This document shows positions 35,831-45,772 of a stretch of DNA of 64,000 nt, in pieces. Position 1 is the stretch's first letter. Each line of letters begins with the position of its first letter. The translations under genes and the position numbers were made by a program. The notes under the pieces were generated by a model. The model did no database searches, was not told the origin of the DNA, and saw nothing but the letters and a program-made list of their open reading frames with translations. The stretch is from an uncultured Nonlabens sp. (GTDB taxonomy: Bacteria > Bacteroidota > Bacteroidia > Flavobacteriales > Flavobacteriaceae). The stretch is taken from NCBI GenBank assembly GCA_947491755.1, contig CANLKV010000003.1:124001-188000 (forward strand), read 5' to 3'.

Positions 35831-38383
35831 CTACGTGGAAATTAGGTAAAACTGCTCAAAATGATGCGTTACATGCTTTCTTTCTAAAAGTGTCCATTCA
35901 TACTTACTCAAGTCACCAAAGACCGCATTTTTAGTCGTCGCCTTTGGGTTGCGTTTAAAATACTCTAGGTATTCTTCTCGTGCTTCTAGCAGTTTCATTT
36001 TAGCGGTTTCTAGGTCATCGTGTTGTAAGTCTTTTAGCTCACCATCTTTCATTAATGGCATTTTGTGATTTTGTGGCATTTTATCATAATTCCATAAGGT
36101 AGCAGCCACTTTTTCTAGGTATTTCTCTGGTGTTGCTATCTCAAAATCTTGAATTTCTCCACTAGCAATTCTATAGCTCATTTCTAGATGTTCTACCATA
36201 TGCTGTGGTGTCATCATTCCCCATTGTGGTTTCCTATCGGCATCTAGTTTTGCCAAAGCCGTTTTTATGTACTCTTCTGTTATTTCTGGAAAAACGGTCT
36301 GTTTTTTTTCTACCATGGTAAGAATAGTCGCTACAGCTACAAGCGCTGTCGCTTCATCATCTGTTTTACCGTTTTCATAATCTACAGGCTCAGCGTCAAA
36401 AACCTCAACGTACCATTTTACAATACCACTAGGATGCTCACGACCAGCGACGTCTCTTTCTCGTTTTTCTTTACATGTTAATCGTACATAAATGGTGTCA
36501 TTATGATATAACGGTCGTAGGAAACGGATGTCTTCTAGACCATAATTTGCACTTACTGGACCTTTATTGGGATACACAAATAATCCTGCCGCCGCGCTAA
36601 TGATAAAGTAACCGTGTGCCGTACGCTTCTTAAAAATACTGCCATCTAGACTAGTAATATCAGTATGTGCATAAAAATGATCCCAAGTTAGGTTTGCAAA
36701 ATTCTGAATATCTGTATCAGTCAAAGTACGTTTGTGTGTCTCTAGTGACATTCCTGGTTTGATATCCTCATAGTGATATGCAAACGGATGTTTCTCGGCA
36801 TTTTTATAAGCACCATTAGGCTGATAAATTCCGGTGATTTCGGTTAGGGATGTTGGGCTTCCTTGCACCGCGCATCGCTGCATATAATGTTTGATACCAC
36901 GCAAGCCGCCCATTTCCTCGCCGCCACCAGCGCGTCCTGGTCCACCGTGAATTAACAGTGGTAATGGCGAGCCATGTCCCGTAGATTGTGGCGCACTTTC
37001 TTTGTTTAAAGTCAGTATTCTACCGTGAGACGATGCGGCGTTTATGGTGTACGCTTTCGCGAAAGCGTCATCACCAGTAACCACACTGCTTACTAATGAG
37101 CCTTTACCCATGTGAGCCAGTTCTATGGCTTCATCTAGATTTTTATACGGCATCAATGTTGAAACTGGACCGAAACATTCTACCTCGTGAACTTCTGTAT
37201 TTTTAAAAGGATGATCCTCGCGTAATAGTAATGGTGAAATGAACGAACCAGCGGCGGCATCTAGTGCGGTTTCTTGCCCATTTATCGTGACATTTTCTAA
37301 ATTTCCGTAAACTAGATGTGCCGTTTTTCTTAATAGGTTCACGTTTTCTATAACCGTATGGCGCTGGTCTTTATTAATAAGTGCACCCATGCGAGTTTCT
37401 TTAATTTTAGGGTCACCTATCACCGTTTTAGATAGTTGTTTTCCTAATGCGATTTGCACATCTTCCATAAGATTTTCTGGAACGAGAATCCTGCGTATAG
37501 CGGTACATTTTTGTCCAGCTTTGGACGTCATTTCCTTGCGTACCTCTTTTATAAAGATATCAAACTCTGCCGTGCCAGGAACTGCATCTGGCCCTAGAAC
37601 AGATGAGTTTAAACTATCTGCTTCCATGGTAAATGGCACCGATTCTTCTAGTAATCGTGGGTGTGCTTTTAGCTTTCTACCAGTTGCTGCGCTACCTGTA
37701 AAAGTTACCACGTCTTGTGAGTTTACTGTATCTAAAATACTAGTGGTCAAACCGCTTAATAGTTGTAAGGCACCTTCTGGCAGGATTCCAGAATTGATAA
37801 TCTCGCGTACTACAGCTTCTGTAAGAAATGCAGTTTGTGGCGCTGGCAACACTACGGCTGGCATTCCTGCCATCCAGTTTACAGCACATTTTTCTAGCAT
37901 TCCCCATACTGGAAAGTTAAATGCGTTAATATGAACGGCAACACCACGTCGTGGTACCAGAATGTGATGAGCCATAAAACGACCACCACGAGATAGGTCA
38001 ATAGGGTCACCTTCTACGGCATAATTTTGATCTGGGAATAGTTTACGCAAACTCGCATTTGCAAATAGATTACCAAATCCACCTTCTATATCTACCCAAC
38101 TATCTGCCCGAGTAGCTCCTGTACGATAGCTAATGTCATAAAACTGTGCTTTACGTTTATTAAGGTACAGCGCTAATTTTTTAATCATGTTACCGCGCTG
38201 CTGGAAGGTCATATCTCGTAAGGCTTTCCCATGATCACGACCATACTGCAATGCACTGGCAATATCTAGTCCTTCTGTACTGGTAAGTCCTATCACCTGG
38301 CCCGTGATGGCGTCGTACATGTGATGTGTATTTTTATCTTCACCAGTAGTCCACTGGCCTTTTATATAGCTTTCTAGAATCAT
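35831..38383 (-). CDS. paaZ: PaaZ-like bifunctional protein with an extra C-terminal domain
   Basis: 850 residues. The aldehyde dehydrogenase part (~1-515) has the catalytic Cys293 (GQKCTAIRR) and Glu254. The MaoC-type hydratase part (~535-690) has D568 and H573 (TWDHFYAH), with the same spacing as the hydratase pair in E. coli PaaZ. Together they open the oxepin-CoA ring and oxidise the aldehyde. Residues ~700-850 are a further helical domain with histidines (PQHMVEHLEMSY, ERKHVTHHFEQFY) resembling DUF1569/DinB. A palindrome is read as AFAKA at 440-444. Confidence 0.93.
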   Translation of the reverse strand: MILESYIKGQWTTGEDKNTHHMYDAITGQVIGLTSTEGLDIASALQYGRDHGKALRDMTFQQRGNMIKKLALYLNKRKAQFYDISYRTGATRADSWVDIEGGFGNLFANASLRKLFPDQNYAVEGDPIDLSRGGRFMAHHILVPRRGVAVHINAFNFPVWGMLEKCAVNWMAGMPAVVLPAPQTAFLTEAVVREIINSGILPEGALQLLSGLTTSILDTVNSQDVVTFTGSAATGRKLKAHPRLLEESVPFTMEADSLNSSVLGPDAVPGTAEFDIFIKEVRKEMTSKAGQKCTAIRRILVPENLMEDVQIALGKQLSKTVIGDPKIKETRMGALINKDQRHTVIENVNLLRKTAHLVYGNLENVTINGQETALDAAAGSFISPLLLREDHPFKNTEVHEVECFGPVSTLMPYKNLDEAIELAHMGKGSLVSSVVTGDDAFAKAYTINAASSHGRILTLNKESAPQSTGHGSPLPLLIHGGPGRAGGGEEMGGLRGIKHYMQRCAVQGSPTSLTEITGIYQPNGAYKNAEKHPFAYHYEDIKPGMSLETHKRTLTDTDIQNFANLTWDHFYAHTDITSLDGSIFKKRTAHGYFIISAAAGLFVYPNKGPVSANYGLEDIRFLRPLYHNDTIYVRLTCKEKRERDVAGREHPSGIVKWYVEVFDAEPVDYENGKTDDEATALVAVATILTMVEKKQTVFPEITEEYIKTALAKLDADRKPQWGMMTPQHMVEHLEMSYRIASGEIQDFEIATPEKYLEKVAATLWNYDKMPQNHKMPLMKDGELKDLQHDDLETAKMKLLEAREEYLEYFKRNPKATTKNAVFGDLSKYEWTLLERKHVTHHFEQFYLIST
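37052..37067. repeat. 16-bp palindrome, copy 9 (in paaZ)
   Basis: Perfect copy giving DDAFAKAYTI in the aldehyde dehydrogenase domain. Confidence 0.9.
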
Positions 38384-38538
38384 AAAATCTCATAAAAAAT
38401 AAGTTCGTTGGACAAACAATCGCTTTCACATCAAAAGCTTTATATATTCGAAATATAGTCCGTAATGTTGTTATCAATAAGTATGGCAAAACTTACAGCT
38501 GTTAGTTTGAGCTGCGATATGAAAATCAGTAACCTATA

Positions 38539-39753
38539 CTAGTATCCCATATTCTCAATCACCATTGCATAACCTTGCCCCACTCCCACACACATGGTGA
38601 TCAAAGCATATTTTTTTTCTTTTAATTTGAGTTCAAGCGCAGCGGTATAAGCTAGCCTGGTGCCTGTCATACCTAATGGATGACCTATAGCAATGGACCC
38701 ACCATTAGGATTGATTCTGGGATCGTCGTCCTTAAGCCCCCATTGTCTAATACAAGCTAGGGCCTGCGATGCAAAAGCCTCATTTAACTCGATTACATCC
38801 ATATCTGCCATAGTCAGTCCCGCTTTTTCCAACGCTCTATTACTCGCTTCTACTGGGGCAATACCCATAATTCTAGGCTCTACTCCCACTACAGCACTAC
38901 TTAATATTTGCGCCATGGGAACTAAATTATAATCTTTCACCGCCTGTTCACTTGCTATGATTGTTGCGGCGGCACCGTCGTTGAGTCCACTAGAATTACC
39001 TGCAGTAACAGACCCTCCTTCTTTTTTAAAGGCTGGCCGCAGTTTACTTAAAATATCAACTGTAGTTCCTGGGCGTATAAACTCATCTTGTTTGAAAACT
39101 ATAGGGTCTTTTTTGCGCTGCGGGATTTCTACAGGTACAATCTCCTGGTCAAGCCTACCAGATGCTTGAGCAGCTGCCGCTTTTTGTTGGGACCATGCTG
39201 CAAATGCGTCTTGATCCTCACGAGTGATATTGAACTTCTCTACTAGATTCTCAGCCGTAGTACCCATTCCATCAACTCCATACATTTCGGCCATTTTTTG
39301 GTTGACAAATCGCCATCCAAAGCTACTGTCATACATCTTTGAATCTGTTCCAAAGGCACTACTAGGCTTTGCTATTACTAATGGTCCGCGCGTCATGTTC
39401 TCCACGCCTCCAGATATAAAAACATCGCCGTCTCCTGCCACAATTGCACGATGAGCATGCACGATAGAACTTAGTCCAGAGCTGCACAAGCGATTGACTG
39501 TCTCTCCTGGTACTGACCATGGTAATCCTGCAAGGAGTGCCGCCATACGCGCGACATTGCGATTGTCTTCTCCTGCTTGATTAGCGCATCCCATTATTAC
39601 ATCTGCATAAACCTCCTTTGGTATCGATGGATTGTTTGCGACGACAGCCTTTATAACAAGTGCTGCCAGGTCATCCGGTCGCACTGCAGATAAGGTTCCT
39701 TTATAGTTTCCTACGGCAGTTCGTATTCCGTCGATGATATAGCTTTTCTTCAT
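38539..39753 (-). CDS. paaJ: 3-oxoadipyl-CoA thiolase-like acetyl-CoA acyltransferase
   Basis: 404 residues of the thiolase fold, with the nucleophilic Cys in NRLCSSGL, the [10 protein letters not shown] loop, and the C-terminal [16 protein letters not shown] and MCVGVGQG motifs. In the paa pathway it cleaves 3-oxoadipyl-CoA to succinyl-CoA and acetyl-CoA. Gene context supports this over fatty-acid thiolase. I prefer the second ATG ([15 protein letters not shown]). Confidence 0.9.
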   Translation of the reverse strand: MKKSYIIDGIRTAVGNYKGTLSAVRPDDLAALVIKAVVANNPSIPKEVYADVIMGCANQAGEDNRNVARMAALLAGLPWSVPGETVNRLCSSGLSSIVHAHRAIVAGDGDVFISGGVENMTRGPLVIAKPSSAFGTDSKMYDSSFGWRFVNQKMAEMYGVDGMGTTAENLVEKFNITREDQDAFAAWSQQKAAAAQASGRLDQEIVPVEIPQRKKDPIVFKQDEFIRPGTTVDILSKLRPAFKKEGGSVTAGNSSGLNDGAAATIIASEQAVKDYNLVPMAQILSSAVVGVEPRIMGIAPVEASNRALEKAGLTMADMDVIELNEAFASQALACIRQWGLKDDDPRINPNGGSIAIGHPLGMTGTRLAYTAALELKLKEKKYALITMCVGVGQGYAMVIENMGY

Positions 39754-39834
39754 TTGCATTATGTGTTTTTCAAATCAGTACTTGCGAGGATAGCATAAAA
39801 AAATACCTCTTCATATTTAAGGCTGGAATGTTCT

Positions 39835-39850
39835 CGCTTTCGCGAAAGCG
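39835..39850. repeat. 16-bp palindrome, copy 10 (between paaJ and paaI)
   Basis: Perfect copy in the 109-bp gap, just past the paaI stop. Confidence 0.9.
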
Positions 39851-39862
39851 GACTCCCTTTCA

Positions 39863-40267
39863 TCACCACGATTCTTTTGTCCTGTATGCTACTCCTTTAA
39901 AAAGTGCTACTAGGTCTGTTCCTTTTTTTATTTCTACTATGTGAAACCCCAGCTTATTTTTTGTTTTATCTAGAGTGCATGTAGCTGTTATATAATCTCC
40001 CACCTCTAGCGCCTCTATGTGATTAATGCTTGTCTCGATAGAAACGGCCTTTTTACCGTGTGTATTTGACGTAAACCCAAAGGCACAATCTGCAAGTGCA
40101 TAAGTGATACCACCATGTGCTTTGCCCATACTATTGAGCATTTCGGGCCGTATCGTTAATCCTACCTTCACTCGCCCGACAACCGCCTCTATTATCTCTA
40201 CACCTAGCCAGGTAGAAAATGGATCTTGCGCTAGCATTTTAGTCGGTATTGTTGCTCCTTCTACCAT
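39863..40267 (-). CDS. paaI: PaaI hotdog thioesterase
   Basis: 134 residues from the ATG at 40267. The hotdog fold has MLNSMGKAHGGITYALADCAF, including the catalytic-region HGG and Asp. PaaI releases stalled aryl-CoA intermediates of phenylacetate degradation. The longer frame starting at 40393 would sit inside paaH and adds residues without family resemblance. The gene starts 1 bp after the paaH stop. Confidence 0.9.
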   Translation of the reverse strand: MVEGATIPTKMLAQDPFSTWLGVEIIEAVVGRVKVGLTIRPEMLNSMGKAHGGITYALADCAFGFTSNTHGKKAVSIETSINHIEALEVGDYITATCTLDKTKNKLGFHIVEIKKGTDLVALFKGVAYRTKESW

Positions 40268-40268
40268 T

Positions 40269-41447
40269 TTAAAAGAACCTTTCGTTTTTTGATGCCATTG
40301 ATCGCAACAATGGACTGCAACGATAGCGATCCTCTCGATAGAAATCGTATAAAGCGTCCAATTGCTGCACACACCAGGACAAGCCTTTTTCATCTGCCCA
40401 GGCTAACAATCCTTTGGGATAATTCACGCCGCTAGTCATGGCGTTGTCCAGGTCTTGGGCAGTGGCTATCTTTAAATAAAGGGCGTCTGCTGCCTCATTA
40501 ATTAACATTACTAGTAAGCGATCCTGGATAGCTTTTACATCAGCACCGGTAAGCATTTCTTTTTCCTGATCTACTTCAATCTTTACTCCAGCCTCATAAG
40601 TGTAAAAACCTTTTCCCGACTTTCTACCTAGCCATCCCGCTTCTACCAGACGTTTTTGAACTATCGATGGTTTGTATCGTGGATCGTAATAGAACGCTTC
40701 AAAGACAGATTGGGTTACAACATAGTTTACATCATGACCTATAAAATCCATTAACTCAAATGGCCCCATACGGAATCCCATCTGACGGATTGCTTTGTCC
40801 AGTGAGGAAATACTTGCCATACCCTCTTCATACATGCGCAAGGCCTCACTGTAAAATGGTCTGGCAACTCTGTTGACTATAAAACCCGGAGTATCTTGTG
40901 CGACTGCCGTAGTTTTACCCCAATTGTTCATTGCTGCCACGCATAGATTTGTCACTTCTTTACTGGTTTGAACCGCAGGAATAACTTCAACCAGTCTCAT
41001 AAGCGGCGCTGGATTAAAAAAATGAATTCCTATGCATCGCTGCGGGTTTTTAAGTGAGGCGGCGATGCTGGTTATGCTTAAACTAGAGGTGTTTGTAGCA
41101 ATGATACAATCCTCACTTACTAGCGATTCCAACTCTGAAAATACCTTCTTTTTCACCTCTAGATTTTCCACGATAGCCTCAATAGTAAAATCGCTATCAC
41201 TTAGGTGCTCTATAGCGTTGACGTACTGGATATTTGCCTGTATGCGATCTTTCTCCTGTTGATCAATTCTCGACTTTTCTACCAGTCTAGACAGGACACG
41301 CTCTAGGTTTTCTTCCGCTCTAGTTAGCTGTGCTTGCTCAAGATCAAATAACTTGACACGGCAACCAGCCGTGGCAGCCACCTGTGCGATACCACTCCCC
41401 ATGGTACCAGCCCCAATCACACCTATATTTTTAAGTTCTCTATCCAT
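40269..41447 (-). CDS. paaH: 3-hydroxyacyl-CoA dehydrogenase PaaH
   Basis: 392 residues. The Rossmann NAD site is IGVIGAGTMGSGIAQVAA. Catalytic His in GIHFFNPAPLMRLVEV, and the two-part C-terminal domain (FIVNRVARPFYSEALRMYEEG, GFRMGPFELMDFIGHDVN). It oxidises 3-hydroxyadipyl-CoA to 3-oxoadipyl-CoA. Its C-terminus has a second partial copy of the domain, as in PaaH proteins of about 475 residues, but shorter. It shares the operon with paaG and paaI. Confidence 0.92.
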   Translation of the reverse strand: MDRELKNIGVIGAGTMGSGIAQVAATAGCRVKLFDLEQAQLTRAEENLERVLSRLVEKSRIDQQEKDRIQANIQYVNAIEHLSDSDFTIEAIVENLEVKKKVFSELESLVSEDCIIATNTSSLSITSIAASLKNPQRCIGIHFFNPAPLMRLVEVIPAVQTSKEVTNLCVAAMNNWGKTTAVAQDTPGFIVNRVARPFYSEALRMYEEGMASISSLDKAIRQMGFRMGPFELMDFIGHDVNYVVTQSVFEAFYYDPRYKPSIVQKRLVEAGWLGRKSGKGFYTYEAGVKIEVDQEKEMLTGADVKAIQDRLLVMLINEAADALYLKIATAQDLDNAMTSGVNYPKGLLAWADEKGLSWCVQQLDALYDFYREDRYRCSPLLRSMASKNERFF

Positions 41448-41467
41448 TTTATTATTAATTACTACCT

Positions 41468-42247
41468 CTACTTACCTGTAAACACTGGTTTGCGTTTCTC
41501 AATAAATGCGGCAACACCTTCTTGATAATCGTGAGTCTGTGCACTTGCTATTTGTAGTTGTGATTCCAGCGCTAGTTGTTCCTCTACAGTATTTGTCATC
41601 GACTGATTGAGGGCCTTTTTAGTATTTGCCAAGGCGGTAGTAGGCAAATTTGCTAGTTTTTCTGCGATAGCCATTGCAGTAACAGCAAGCTCATCATCCT
41701 CAACGGCTCTATATATCATCCCCATAGCATCTGCCTCGCTAGCTGTGATTTTGTCTGCTAGCATCATTGCTGCACTTGCCTTGCCAAAACCAATCAATCG
41801 TGGTAAGAAAAAAGTCCCAGCACTATCAGGGATCAGACCTATTTTTGAAAACGCCTGGATAAATGAGGCAGATTGAGCCGCAATAACTATATCGCAACAC
41901 AACGCAAGGTTTGCACCAGCTCCTGCAGCAACACCGTTTACTACTGCGACCACAGGTTTTTCCAGTTGTCTTATTTTCAAAACAATAGGATTGTAATGGT
42001 CATCCAGAATGGCTTTAAAACCTGGATTTAAGTCTGGATTTGTTATTTCTTGAATGTCTTGACCCGCGCAAAATGCTTTACCATTTGCCGTTATCACCAC
42101 TACACGTATATCCTCCTTTTGACAACGATCTAGGGCATCTTGCAGTGCAAAAGCCATTTCCTTATTAAAAGAATTGAAAACTTGTGGCCTATTAAATGTA
42201 ATCGTAGCAATTGCATTTTTTATTTCTAGAAGTATGGTATCAGACAT
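41468..42247 (-). CDS. paaG: Enoyl-CoA hydratase/isomerase PaaG
   Basis: 259 residues of the crotonase fold, with AFCAGQDIQEIT and VNGVAAGAGANLALCCDIVIA oxyanion-hole motifs and GLIPDSAGTFFLPRLIG, the PaaG-type region with a conserved Asp. PaaG isomerises ring-1,2-epoxyphenylacetyl-CoA to the oxepin that PaaZ hydrolyses. Context (paaH and paaI downstream, paaD upstream) agrees. Confidence 0.9.
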   Translation of the reverse strand: MSDTILLEIKNAIATITFNRPQVFNSFNKEMAFALQDALDRCQKEDIRVVVITANGKAFCAGQDIQEITNPDLNPGFKAILDDHYNPIVLKIRQLEKPVVAVVNGVAAGAGANLALCCDIVIAAQSASFIQAFSKIGLIPDSAGTFFLPRLIGFGKASAAMMLADKITASEADAMGMIYRAVEDDELAVTAMAIAEKLANLPTTALANTKKALNQSMTNTVEEQLALESQLQIASAQTHDYQEGVAAFIEKRKPVFTGK

Positions 42248-42319
42248 GTATGATGATTTTAAAACGAACTATTTACTGCGTTCGCTTGTTGATTTTGCAC
42301 AATCGCTGTGCGAGGGTAT

Positions 42320-42335
42320 CGCTTTCGCAAAAGCG
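42320..42335. repeat. 16-bp palindrome, one-mismatch copy (between paaG and paaD)
   Basis: CGCTTTCGCAAAAGCG in the 109-bp gap. One G-to-A change breaks the central symmetry. Confidence 0.75.
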
Positions 42336-42356
42336 AACTTCCTTCAAATTTACGGT

Positions 42357-42845
42357 TTACTTTAAACACTTGAAATAGTCAAAAGGCTCCTTGCAGTCAT
42401 CACACTGAAACATGGCTTTACAAGCGGTGCTACCAAATTGACTGACTAGATTTGTGTTTTTTGAACCACAATTAGTACACTTTACAAGCTTTTTATTATT
42501 TAATAGAGCATCCTTATCTGCTGTCTCGTTAAGTGGTGCAGCTATACCATACTCTTCTAAGGCCCGACGACCACGATCTGTAATCCAGTCTGTCGTCCAT
42601 GGTGGGCTCATGATTAATTCTACTTGTGTGGTATATCCATGAGCCGCAAAAGCTCGTTCAAGATCATCCCCTATAACGTCCATGGCAGGACAACCGCTGT
42701 AAGTAGGTGTTAATTTAATAGTGACATGTTTATCCACCACATCTACATCACGTATGACCCCTAGATCGATGACATTAAGCACAGGGATTTCAGGGTCCAT
42801 AACCGATTCTATAATGTTTAATATGAAGTCTGAAATATCTTTCAT
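42357..42845 (-). CDS. paaD: Phenylacetate-CoA oxygenase component PaaD
   Basis: 162 residues. The DUF59/MIP18 N-terminal domain has DPEIPVLNVIDLGVIRDV and the conserved cysteine in TYSGCPAMDVI. The C-terminal zinc-ribbon has CTNCGSKNT and CDDCKEPF. It is thought to mature the di-iron monooxygenase. Start chosen at the first ATG. Confidence 0.95.
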   Translation of the reverse strand: MKDISDFILNIIESVMDPEIPVLNVIDLGVIRDVDVVDKHVTIKLTPTYSGCPAMDVIGDDLERAFAAHGYTTQVELIMSPPWTTDWITDRGRRALEEYGIAAPLNETADKDALLNNKKLVKCTNCGSKNTNLVSQFGSTACKAMFQCDDCKEPFDYFKCLK

Positions 42846-43088
42846 AATGAAGCTTAAAAATTTGATGTAGTGTATTAATCTGGACTCGTCAACAGTATGC
42901 GCTCTAGTATACTAACTTAACATTTAAATGGGAACAGGTTAATCTTATTTTTATAATCCAAACTCTAATAGACAATATAATAACATGAATGCATCGTTGT
43001 ACTAACTTATTCTGTTCTGGACTTAATGCATACCAATTTAGAATTCAACTTTCCACTCAAGTTCAAGGTCGTACGAAAAAGGAGGATC

Positions 43089-43889
43089 TTACCATTTAGC
43101 CCCTGGATAGGTTCTTTGCATGTACTGCATTTCGGCAAGGATACGCCCCATGTGCTCGCTGTGTATTCCTTGCTTGCCTCCCTTCTGAAAATAGGGCACA
43201 TCTGGCACGCCCAGGGTTGCGATCGTCAATTGATCTTTCAATTTATTGAAATAAGAATCCTTATGAACGTCCATGTCTGGAGCAACACCCACTCGAATCA
43301 TTGCCTGATCTGCTGGTGTTTTGTAAAATAATTCCTCTGTATATATCCATAAATCGTTGACCGCCTGTTGCATTTTATTATGGCTTTCTTGCGTACCATC
43401 GCCCAGTCTTTTAAGCCAGTCTCCAGAAAAACGTTCATGATAACTAGCTTCTTTAATTCCTTTAAAAGCTAAGGCTCGCAAAGTCTCGTCAGCGCTTTGC
43501 TGCAAGGCGTTTAAAAACATCAAGTTGTAGACGTCAAAAAAGTATTGCCTAGCTATAACATAGGCAAAATCTGTATTAGGCAGTTCTACCAGCAAGACAT
43601 TTTTATATTCCCGCTCCTTACGTAAAAATGCTATGTCGTCCTCTGTAGTACGATTGCCTTTAAGTTGCGAGATGTATTGATAGTAACTACGCACCTGGCC
43701 CAGCAAGTCTAGAGAAATATTAGTAATCGCAATATCTGGCTCGAGGTTAGGTCCGTGCCCACAAAGTTCTCCCAGACGCTGTCCTAGTATTAAATAATTA
43801 TCTGCAACACCCAGCAAATACTGGATAAGGTTTTCTTTATTTTCTTTGGACTCAAGAAATTGCGGATTTAGTTCTTTTATCGGTTTCAT
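43089..43889 (-). CDS. paaC: Phenylacetate-CoA oxygenase subunit PaaC
   Basis: 266 residues of the ferritin-like fold. PaaC is the structural partner of PaaA and lacks the complete di-iron site. Family features: LLGVADNYLILGQRLGELCGHGP, NISLDLLGQVRSYYQY, and FKGIKEASYHERFSGDWLKRLGDGT. Unusually long untranslated gaps separate it from paaD (243 bp) and paaB (220 bp), where paa operons are normally tight. Confidence 0.95.
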   Translation of the reverse strand: MKPIKELNPQFLESKENKENLIQYLLGVADNYLILGQRLGELCGHGPNLEPDIAITNISLDLLGQVRSYYQYISQLKGNRTTEDDIAFLRKEREYKNVLLVELPNTDFAYVIARQYFFDVYNLMFLNALQQSADETLRALAFKGIKEASYHERFSGDWLKRLGDGTQESHNKMQQAVNDLWIYTEELFYKTPADQAMIRVGVAPDMDVHKDSYFNKLKDQLTIATLGVPDVPYFQKGGKQGIHSEHMGRILAEMQYMQRTYPGAKW

Positions 43890-44109
43890 AAAATGAATTT
43901 CTAATCAAAACGAAATTCAAAATCGTAAATCAATTCTGAATTCCCTATATGGTGATTTTAAAATATGTTTGTGACAACTTTTCTTTTTCAATCGTAATAT
44001 CGTACCCAGGTCCCGTCAAAAAAATCGCACAAACCTCCATTGGTGAATTGTAAAATAGCCTGCCATTAATCTAGACTTTAAATACAAGTCAATGAAGCTG
44101 ACAAGCATA

Positions 44110-44394
44110 TCACATATGTTTCAACTCATCTGGTAGATCATAAAAAGTGGGGTGCCTATATACTTTATCAGAAGCTGGTTCAAACAAGGCTCCACTATCT
44201 TCTGGACTGCTGGCTGTAATATTTGAAGATTCTACGACCCATATGCTAACACCCTCGTTACGTCTGGTATACACATCTCTGGCATTGTTAAGAGCCATTT
44301 CAGCATCTTCGGCATGCAGACTACCGCAGTGACGATGCTCTAGACCGTTTTTGGATCTTATAAATACTTCCCATAATGGAACCTCTCTAGACAT
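44110..44394 (-). CDS. paaB: Phenylacetate-CoA oxygenase subunit PaaB
   Basis: 94 residues with the PaaB signature WEVFIRSKNGLEHRHCGSLHAEDAEMAL and the closing KVYRHPTFYDLPDELKHM. It is a bridging subunit of the PaaABCE complex. paaA, expected directly upstream, is absent: the next gene is aroQ after 232 bp. Confidence 0.95.
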   Translation of the reverse strand: MSREVPLWEVFIRSKNGLEHRHCGSLHAEDAEMALNNARDVYTRRNEGVSIWVVESSNITASSPEDSGALFEPASDKVYRHPTFYDLPDELKHM

Positions 44395-44626
44395 AATTAC
44401 ATATTTATTATTAATAAAGGCACAAACTCTCTACCATCAATTACCGCTAGAGTATCGTAACACCTAGCCCTTCAAAGTTAATGAAAGATGATGGTTTATT
44501 CAGGCAACATGGTATAGTTTCATACGCCTATGTAGGTAGAAAAATGATGATTTACAAATCTCGACGATCAACGCTACATAACGATGTCGTGATTGATCTG
44601 TAGATAAGTAAGAGCAGCGATTCTAA

Positions 44627-45055
44627 TTAAGGCTTTAAGTTTAAAAAGCTTTGTATACCTAGCCTATAACTATCCAAGCCAAATCCCGATATAGTCCCCA
44701 TGGCTTTTTTAGAAATAAGCGATATATGTCTTATTTCTTCTCTGTCCATAACGTTTGATATGTGAACCTCTACTACCGGTATATCAATAGCGGCTACTGC
44801 ATCTGCTATTGCAACAGATGTATGTGTATATGCCGCTGGATTCATGACGATACCGTGGTAATTGTTTTGTTGGGCTCTATGCAACTCGTTAATAATCTCC
44901 CCTTCTACATTTGACTGAAAATAAGCAAGCTCTACCTGTTTGAACTCAAACTGAAGGGTTGAAAAAAAATCTTCAAAGCTACTGTTGCCATAAATATCTG
45001 GCTCACGACGACCTAGTAAATTTAAATTGGGGCCGTTAAGGATTAATATTTTCAT
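44627..45055 (-). CDS. aroQ: 3-dehydroquinate dehydratase, type II
   Basis: 142 residues, shikimate pathway. LILNGPNLNLLGRREPDIYG with the catalytic Tyr, NPAAYTHTSVAIADA, and EVHISN. A dodecameric cytoplasmic enzyme. In related genomes it is next to xerD. Here an outer-membrane barrel lies between them. The gene has no close partner in this strand. Confidence 0.96.
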   Translation of the reverse strand: MKILILNGPNLNLLGRREPDIYGNSSFEDFFSTLQFEFKQVELAYFQSNVEGEIINELHRAQQNNYHGIVMNPAAYTHTSVAIADAVAAIDIPVVEVHISNVMDREEIRHISLISKKAMGTISGFGLDSYRLGIQSFLNLKP

Positions 45056-45125
45056 AGGTTAAAGGTAGTAGTTCTATCAATGAGGTTATACAAACCTTTG
45101 AAAAAATTAAGTCCTAAAATAAAAA

Positions 45126-45151
45126 AGGCAGCTTTTTAAGAAAAGCTGCCT
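45126..45151 (-). terminator. Rho-independent terminator of the OMP gene
   Basis: AGGCAGCTTTT/AAAAGCTGCCT stem followed on the minus strand by a T-run, 22 bp past the stop. Confidence 0.88.
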
Positions 45152-45172
45152 GTATCATTTGCTCGTCATCCA

Positions 45173-45772
45173 TTAAAACTTATAGCCTAAGTTAATGGAA
45201 AGTACAGAGTTTGTAAGATCATCGTCTATGGACACCTCATTATCATCGTACACATTAGTCAACCCAAACATATAACGGGCACCCAGGGATAACCCTTCTA
45301 GAGCAGTGCCTTCTCTGAACTTATATGACAGGCCTCCTCCAGCACTTAAGTCAATAGTTTCTGCATCGATATCAACATTACCGTTGGGAACATTTGTATC
45401 GTACTCGTCATTCACAATAAAACCTATTTGCGGTCCAGCCTCTAGAGCTAGTCCACTACCACCTAAGTAAAATTTTGCTAGTACTGGTACATTGATATAA
45501 TCCAGCTCAACATCTGTCGTTCCTCCTAAACGGTCAAACTCGGCTCCTTGCTGCGAGTAAATAGCACCTATTAAAATACCAAAGTTCTCATTGAACTCAT
45601 ATTCTCCAGTTAAACCTACATTGATTCCTGTTCTACCCTCTGCTCCATCAGAATCATCACCTGCAAATGTGGCTACGTTTAATCCTGCCTGGACACCAAA
45701 ATCAATTTCTTGTGCATGGACCTGCGACATCATCCCTAACGTAATTGCTGCTACTGCTAATAACTTCTTCAT
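45173..45772 (-). CDS. Outer membrane beta-barrel protein (porin family)
   Basis: 199 residues with a signal peptide (LLAVAAITLGMMSQVHA, then QEI) and eight-strand barrel features: VGLTGEYEFNENFGILIGAIYSQQGAEF, NVPVLAKFYLGGSGLALEAGPQIGF, ending INLGYKF with a terminal Phe. It resembles the PorT/OMP_b-brl_2 group. Function unknown. Confidence 0.85.
   Translation of the reverse strand: MKKLLAVAAITLGMMSQVHAQEIDFGVQAGLNVATFAGDDSDGAEGRTGINVGLTGEYEFNENFGILIGAIYSQQGAEFDRLGGTTDVELDYINVPVLAKFYLGGSGLALEAGPQIGFIVNDEYDTNVPNGNVDIDAETIDLSAGGGLSYKFREGTALEGLSLGARYMFGLTNVYDDNEVSIDDDLTNSVLSINLGYKF

Noticed and set aside
40268-40393. A longer PaaI N-terminus
   Set aside because: It lies inside the paaH coding sequence and would add 42 residues not seen in the family.
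43007-43201. A small gene between paaD and paaC
   Set aside because: It overlaps paaC on the same strand in another frame, and its composition is that of a chance frame.
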